Below, one piece after another: positions 43,859 to 64,000 of a stretch of DNA of 64,000 bases (position 1 is its first letter; every line of letters starts with the position of its first letter). The notes beneath the pieces are model-generated. The model saw only the letters and a list, made by a program, of their open reading frames with translations. It made no database searches and had not been told where the DNA came from. A program made the position numbers and the translations under genes. This DNA comes from Hormiphora californensis (lineage: Eukaryota > Ctenophora > Tentaculata > Cydippida > Pleurobrachiidae), in contig CM035362.1 of NCBI GenBank assembly GCA_020137815.1, forward strand, positions 4,440,008-4,504,007, in the 5' to 3' direction.

Positions 43859-45019
43859 TGGATTACTGGAAAGACTCTGGAATAAAGACATTATAAAAGA
43901 GAACCGAGACAATTTGTCAATCGGTTTGCTTTTGAAAGAGAAGTTGAGACAGACATATCCTAAGTTTTAACCCTGAATTTTATACTTGTTTCACATTTAT
44001 TTACTTGCCCCATTAAATTTATGTTTTTTACTTTTGTGATAAACACAGAAGCGCTCTGATTTCTCGCCCCATTTTGGCCCACTTTGCTCGATACATGTCG
44101 GGAACGCGCGATGACCACACGCAGTGAGTGAATATTGCGCGCAAACTTGGTACCTTCAGTTCAACCGGACAAATTAAATGTGGCACGCGTCTTTTTGTAG
44201 TTAACGGTGCAAACAACTGCCGCGCGCTCGCGATTTCTTTGCATTTTATTTGGAAACAATTTATTTAAAAAAATTCGCACCTTTTTGAAACTTTTTGCGT
44301 TTCGTGTTGACCATGAATTAATTTATTATATAAGAACTCCGGTCAGTTCTCATCTTGCCAATCCGTTTTCCGGGAACCCCTGGCCAAAGGACATTAAAAT
44401 TCACATAACGACCAAGTTTCATATCGATTGGATAAGATTTTGGGTGGCTACGGTGAAAAATATCGTATTTTTGGCATTTTTAACTTTCCCGACGCGATTT
44501 ACGACCCTTAAACATTGAGTTACGGCAAATCGCTATCATGTAAAATGAAGTTCAAACGATTCTCTTTCCCCACTATTGCGTTAGTTTTTTGATTTAGAGC
44601 CGTTTTCAGGGTCTTAGAAGCGTTTGAAAAATGTAAGTCTTTTTGTCGCAATGACGTCACCCCGTGACGTCACTGCTGTAAAGATCGGATCAAAAATCTG
44701 AGCCCGTACTTACATCCGCCTTGGTCCAAGGTACCAGTGTACAAATTTTCAGGGGTCTAGCTCAAAAACTGTGGGAGGAGTTTGAAAAACCAATTAACGG
44801 ACAGTCTGACTAACAATTAACATTATGGAATTTATTATATGGATTACCCACACACCTTCATACTCTCATTCTCCCTCTCTCTGCTCACTTATCTCGAAAA
44901 TCTACATCTTCCACACTGACTTTTTTTCTAAAAGGGGGTTAAAATGGTATTAGATAACAATATCAATATGAAAATACCGGTCTCCCATGGGGGAGAAGAT
45001 TAATAAATTACTGCATTGA
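43859..45019. other. Intergenic, no gene recognised
   Basis: AT-rich sequence. 44,390-44,430 has an AAGTTTCATATCGATTGGAT stretch of the type often seen in dispersed invertebrate repeats. CACCCCGTGACGTCACTG at 44,657 contains a CRE-like palindrome. No exon-like open frame. Confidence 0.5.
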
Positions 45020-45769
45020 TTAAAATTGATTAAATTTGGTAGAATTAAAAGTATTATATAATAAGTTAATGTCATTGAGTTCGCTCTTATACTGCCTCGT
45101 TTTGGTCAACTTATTGCCTCTATGCCCTCTCAAGCTAATGACAGTTGTTCTGAGCAGGGTGAAAGACAACCGCTGCCTAATGTAACGGATGGTGTCAGAG
45201 TAAGCCTGGTGCGTTTTGTCAGCAAGCAGCTTGGCAAGGCGCCTGTAGAATTTTTCTGCCTCGTTGCCCAGGGCACCAGTTACTGAAAACACGAGTGGGC
45301 AAAAACAACTCTGTTCAACCTCAAGGACACGTTCGTTATAGCAGCGTTTTTTCTCGTCCTCGTGTCGTTTCAGAGCTGTATCAAGAGGAATGGCACAGTT
45401 TGTAGGAGCCAATGGGTTGAAGATGCGCACATCTGTGTAAATTTTGTCCATGGGAAGCCAAAAATCCCTGGCAGCAACATCAAGGCGAGCATCATTTGCA
45501 GTGTTAGCTGATTTTAGCCGGAAGGTTTCGCCAGTGATTGGGAGAAGATGGGGTTCCACACTGACTCGGACAATCCTTCTCTTTGTGCCCCGAAGCGCAA
45601 CAAGTGTTGATCTTAGCAAACTGAATCGTGTCTTTTCTCGGATGAAGGACACTGTTTCAGCGTAACACTCCTTGTGCTTGTCGCAAATCCTACTGGCCGC
45701 TTTGTCCAAAACCTTCCCAACCTCTGCAGCGGAAAACGTTAAAATCTGGGTGCCTTCCATTGCTAACAT
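45020..45769 (-). mobile_element. Chimeric RLE-LINE remnant (two C-terminal pieces fused)
   Basis: A 249-codon open frame. Its second part is the nuclease end of an RLE-type LINE, homologous to the 35-37 kb element: VEPHLLPITG, ARLDVAA, YTDVRIFNPLAP, RVLEVEQSCFCPLVFSVTG, then YIRQRLSFTLLRTTVISLRG. Its first part (FIREKTRFSLLRSTLVALRG) is another copy of that last motif. So the tail of one copy is joined in frame ahead of the nuclease region of another. No reverse transcriptase remains. It is a remnant, unlikely to be mobile. Confidence 0.75.
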
Positions 45770-45789
45770 TTCATCGATTTTGGCGTTCG

Positions 45790-47080
45790 AGACGGGTTAG
45801 GGCTGTTGTTAGGGTTGGGTTAGGGTTCTGTTTGGGGTTATCGGTTAGGGCTATCGATTCTCTATCAGATACCGTTTAGTTTACTCAAATCGGCCATGTG
45901 GTTGCGTGGCTATAGCCGTTTGAAAAAAGTCGGTCTAAGTGGTTTCAGGTGTACTTTTTTTGGCAGCGTGCACCTGTAAACACGCTGCAAGGCACCCAGA
46001 TTATAATCGCGCCCCTCTGCAGCGCTTTTCAGAGTTTTTGGTTGGCAAACGTTGCTGGCCCCCGCAGCGCGGGATAAGGCAGCGCTTTTCAAAGTTTTTG
46101 GCAACTTTTGTCGCTGCGAAAAATAAAAATGCCGTATCGCAACGCGCGGCGCAGTCAACAGGGACGCGCAAAACCAAAATTAACGCCGCGCACACCGTTT
46201 TTTCGCTTGAAATGCTGTTTTTTCCAAATTCAACCTTTTGAAAAAGGCGACTTTCTGGAACCATTTTTTAAAACTCACCAAAGTCCAAAATACTTGATAA
46301 GTAGCGAGAGGAAACGTCCAGAAACACAATAGTGAACCATAATAAAGTTCATGAGCGTCCAAGAGCGCACCCCATCCAAAAGAGACCAAAATCAAGAGCG
46401 CACCACAATCAAGAGAGCTCCCCATGCAGAAGATACCAGATGTGGTGCGCTCTTGAATTTGGTCTCTCTTGATTGTGGTGCACTCTTGAGTTGGTCTCTC
46501 TTGATTGTGGTGCGCTCTTGATTTTGGTATTTCTTGGACAGCCGAAAAGGTCGGCCAAATACATCATCAGACATCAGTATTCTATCTTTTAGCATTCTAA
46601 GCTCGGTCTTTGGTGGTCTCTAATCGTTGACCTTTAATTAGCGGACTCCTAAAAAATGTCGACTTACTTCTCTGCCAACCAGGTACATGCTGACACACTT
46701 GAGAAATTTTATATTAGAGAGGGCGCCGTTACGATCTGGGTGTTTCGTGGCCTGTTTACAGGTGCACGCTTCCAAAAAGTTGATTGACTAAAATGGCTCT
46801 AAATGGCTAATTCAAATTTTATTTGGTAGGAAATGTCAAGGCCTAACCCCAACCCAAACCCCGATCCTAACCCTAACCCTACTTTTCAATTCAAATAATT
46901 TGCGCACAAATACACAGGATATTTAAAAAAATAAACCTCCTCATTAGTCATTAATAACACACCAGCTCAGCAACAAACAACATTCATCAAGATTGGAATT
47001 GATCAGGACGCCACTGCAGGATAGAGTTGTTGTTCGATTGAGATGGATACCCGATAATAGCCCTAACCCTAAAAAACCGT
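45790..47080. other. Interval bounded by inverted telomere-like repeats
   Basis: 45,797-45,868 has degenerate TTAGGG on the plus strand (GGGTTAGGGCT, TTAGGGTTGGGTTAGGG). 46,843-46,883 and 47,060-47,072 have the CCCTAA strand (CCTAACCCTAACCCTAC). The two face each other across about 1 kb with no coding sequence. The phrase CACCCAGATT recurs at 45,744 (complement), 45,990, 46,733 (complement) and 47,102. Confidence 0.65.
46329..46530. mobile_element. Inverted-repeat element, short relative of 42,281-42,676
   Basis: GAACCATAATAAAGTTCATG opens it, then GAGCGCACCCCATCC and the complementary GGTGCGCTCTTG and GGTCTCTCTTGA words. Internal unit number differs from the 42.3-kb copy. Confidence 0.7.
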
Positions 47081-47363
47081 TTGTCAGCACTCACGAAACA
47101 CCCAGATTTTATGGCTAGCCCATTAGAGAGTGCACTGTCACCATTTTTTATTTAAATTTATTATTTATTCACTATTGAGTGGGATAAGTGCATAATTTAC
47201 ATTTACACAAGTGAAATGAGCATAATTGTAGAACATCAATCACTGAAGAGTTGCATCCCTCTATCTACATCTATTTGTGTACATTGAACCCCTCACTGCT
47301 TCGGACACCTCCTATCTCCATAAAACCCTCACTGATTCGACCATAAACCCTCTCTTTTTTCAG

Positions 47364-49718
<2,355 letters not shown>

Positions 49719-50390
49719 TGATAGTTCGGCAATTAACGATACACATTTTAACCCATTACCACTACTGGACTGTTTAAAGTATTTACCCCTATTGATCATT
49801 CATTCAACGGACACTTGATACGTTGTATGTCGTGTGTTTCCATGGTTCTTTATTGAATTTATGTAGCTGGTCCCAATGAGAACGAATTTGAAAGTTGGAA
49901 CCCTCCCAAGATTCCAAATATGAATATTTCCATTTGTGTGAAAATGATGTGTTATTGTACTGTTTACTGTTTATTGTTATCAAATACAGATAAGCTTGTG
50001 GATACTACACTTTACAATTTAAACAAGTGAAACTAAACGTGTGGCTTGTTCCTAAACTTGGACAAATTAGCGTCCATTTTGAAGAAAAGTCCATGTCTGT
50101 GGGCGGCGAAGACAACACCATGAAGATAAACGCGCGTTGCCATACCAACGTGGTCAAACGAACGCCGCGCAACGCACGCGCAAAACAATAACGCGCCGCG
50201 CTAACACGGTTGTGAGCTTGAAAATTCAAAAATGTCTGAAATTTAGAAATTGTCAAGTTCGAAAAACTTTTTTACCAGTTTTCTCTTCTTTTCGTTAAAT
50301 TCTTCTAAGCGTGGATCTTATACAGATGCTTAGCGGACCAAGTAACTCTCCACGGGAGTCTTTATGTAACGATTAAACCTGGAGAAAGGC
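49719..50390. other. Intergenic region before the metalloproteinase gene
   Basis: No gene recognised. 50,110-50,220 is GC-rich with many CGCGC words. The metalloproteinase ATG follows at 50,391; a promoter is presumed but no motif is clear. Confidence 0.4.
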
Positions 50391-62493
<12,103 letters not shown>

Positions 62494-64000
62494 GTGAGCA
62501 GCTTGATCTACCAAACCCTCACAGAGTGCGCTTTTTATGAAGTAAAATGTGGTGTGAGCTACTCAAAGGTAGGGGGGAATTTTTTTCATCACATCCCCAT
62601 CTCTTTTTCTTGTCCCTATAATATCAAGATCATAAATCTCGGACCTCACAATATCCCTAGCTAGCTAGCTATATAGCTTAGATATGCTAGGTTTCCGGGG
62701 TTAAATCATTCAAAGTTCTTTGTAACTTTGTAATCAACTTCATATAAGGATTATAGAGTACCGTTCACGGCGACGCTGAAGTCTCTAGCATATCTAAGCT
62801 AGCTATATAGGTTAGATATGCTAGGTTTCCGGGGTAAAATCATTCCAAGAAATCTCGAAAGTACTACTGTCTTGCTACCGCGATATATCCTACTCCTTGA
62901 TCCTTTCTGACTAGCATACGTTTCGCCTTTCTCTCTTTCTCTTTTCTTTTTTTCTTTCTCTCTCTATCATATTTCTCTCTTTCTTTCCACATTTTCAACT
63001 CTTATAGCCCCTACCAGTCGCAATGTAATGACTATAAACGAATACTAACTATTACTCCTCATTCTCTATCTCTCTTTCTCTTGGTGAGAAGGAGAGGTAG
63101 AGAGAACCAGAGCCGAAAGGGGATCCTCTCCTCCTGGCCTGTCTTTTTATTCTATTTCTCCTCCCTTCTCTTCCCTTCCCTTCCCTTCTCCTTGGACCTT
63201 AGGAAACTGCGGTATGAAGGTAGCAGGGGGATTCTGAGAGAGAGAGAAAGCTATTCCAAGTGATTTCAGGAATGTAAGATAGGAGGAGAGCTGAAGCGAC
63301 AAAAATAAATGAACGATCTATAATATAAAGATATATCTGATCCATATTCCATGATATTGAGATATTGAGATATTGAGATAGTATATCATCGTTTAAACGC
63401 GTTTTTTTGTTTAGGAAGTTATTCAAGAATAGTTCTAGAAATTCAGAACAATACTTGAACCGCGGCTTCACTCTTCACTCTTTATAGCATATAATTCCTG
63501 CAGTAGCATATTGGAATGCTGATATTCATTCCAACTATATATCATCTCTTAAAGAGGAATTGTTAGACACCAAAGTTGCAAATATATATTCTAGTTAGAA
63601 GGCATACTACTCCTTACAAGCAGCTAGAATGAAGGGGTTTATTTGATTTAGATGGGTTTGAATTATTGTGTGAAGGGGTTTATTTGAATAATAGCCTCCA
63701 ATATGTCGGTACTTGTTATGTTCTAACCGTCCTTTACATTTGTAAAGAAGGTCGTGTTTCGAGGGCGGGGCGCACGAAACAGAGTCTAGCTAGGCAAGTC
63801 TAGCTAGGCAAGTCGGTACTGCGGTTTCACTAAGGAAAAATCATTCTTCGAGGGTCGAATCCAACCCAGTTTCTCTGCCTCTAAATAACATCCCATTATT
63901 CATTTATAGTTTATTAGGGGGGACTCATTTAACATTGTTAAGTTAACAATTATGAATCAATTATTATAGGGGCTGGGAGGAGTTTTTGGGTCTTTTTACT
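62494..64000. other. Metalloproteinase intron or downstream; repeats only
   Basis: A ~50-bp direct repeat (TTAGATATGCTAGGTTTCCG) lies at 62,667-62,714 and 62,802-62,850, with a CTAGCTAGCTAGCT run before it. CT- and GA-rich stretches occur at 62,925-63,010 and 63,060-63,250. 63,717-63,810 holds words shared with other loci (TTCTAACCGTCCTTT at 48.4 kb; TTTGCCTAGCTAGACTCTG, inverted, at 30.4 kb). No further hemopexin exon was found. Confidence 0.5.

Overview
The window is animal nuclear DNA. Its multi-exon genes have GT-AG introns, and the recognisable products are metazoan: an ankyrin/armadillo protein (ANKAR type), a hemopexin-type matrix metalloproteinase, the C-terminus of the spindle-checkpoint protein MAD1, a discoidin/fucolectin-like secreted protein and a 16-finger C2H2 protein. 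Compact genes nested in each other's introns, RLE- and APE-type LINEs, and heavy (GA)n and minisatellite content suggest a marine invertebrate such as a sponge or cnidarian. The exact group cannot be told from the sequence alone.

Layout. 1-6.3 kb holds repeats and no convincing gene. 6.77-26.35 kb (minus) is one 34-exon ANKAR-like gene. Its introns host three plus-strand genes: a small secreted protein (8.93-9.51 kb), a discoidin-like secreted protein (13.86-14.82 kb) and a frame-disrupted MFS transporter (19.19-21.09 kb). 27.33-30.83 kb (minus) is an 11-exon basic, probably nuclear protein. 32.84-34.74 kb (minus) is the zinc-finger gene. 35.0-37.1 kb (plus) is a 5'-truncated RLE-type LINE. 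37.80-40.93 kb (plus) is a six-exon uncharacterised gene. 43.30-43.86 kb (plus) holds the last two exons of a MAD1 homologue. 45.0-45.8 kb (minus) is a chimeric LINE remnant. 47.36-49.72 kb (plus) is the 3' end of an unknown gene whose intron contains a three-exon secreted acidic protein (48.26-49.46 kb, minus). 50.39-62.49 kb (plus) is the metalloproteinase gene, continuing past the last exon seen. One of its introns carries a 5-kb insertion: a two-ORF LINE lying inside a long-TIR element.

Two patterns stand out. First, a 109-bp hAT-like MITE makes 8-bp target duplications. In four host genes it sits directly behind a 5' splice site, so the duplicated 8 bp is, or largely is, the splice donor. 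Second, tandem minisatellites repeatedly straddle exon-intron junctions and copy the splice site itself, giving ladders of donors or acceptors in at least eight introns. Three of these have a repeat length divisible by three and stay open in the coding frame, so use of different copies would add whole peptide units.

Isolated one-base frame breaks occur in otherwise well conserved exons (two ANKAR exons, the transporter, LINE ORF2). They look as much like assembly indels as gene decay. All exon coordinates were worked out by eye from splice signals, phase continuity and family knowledge.
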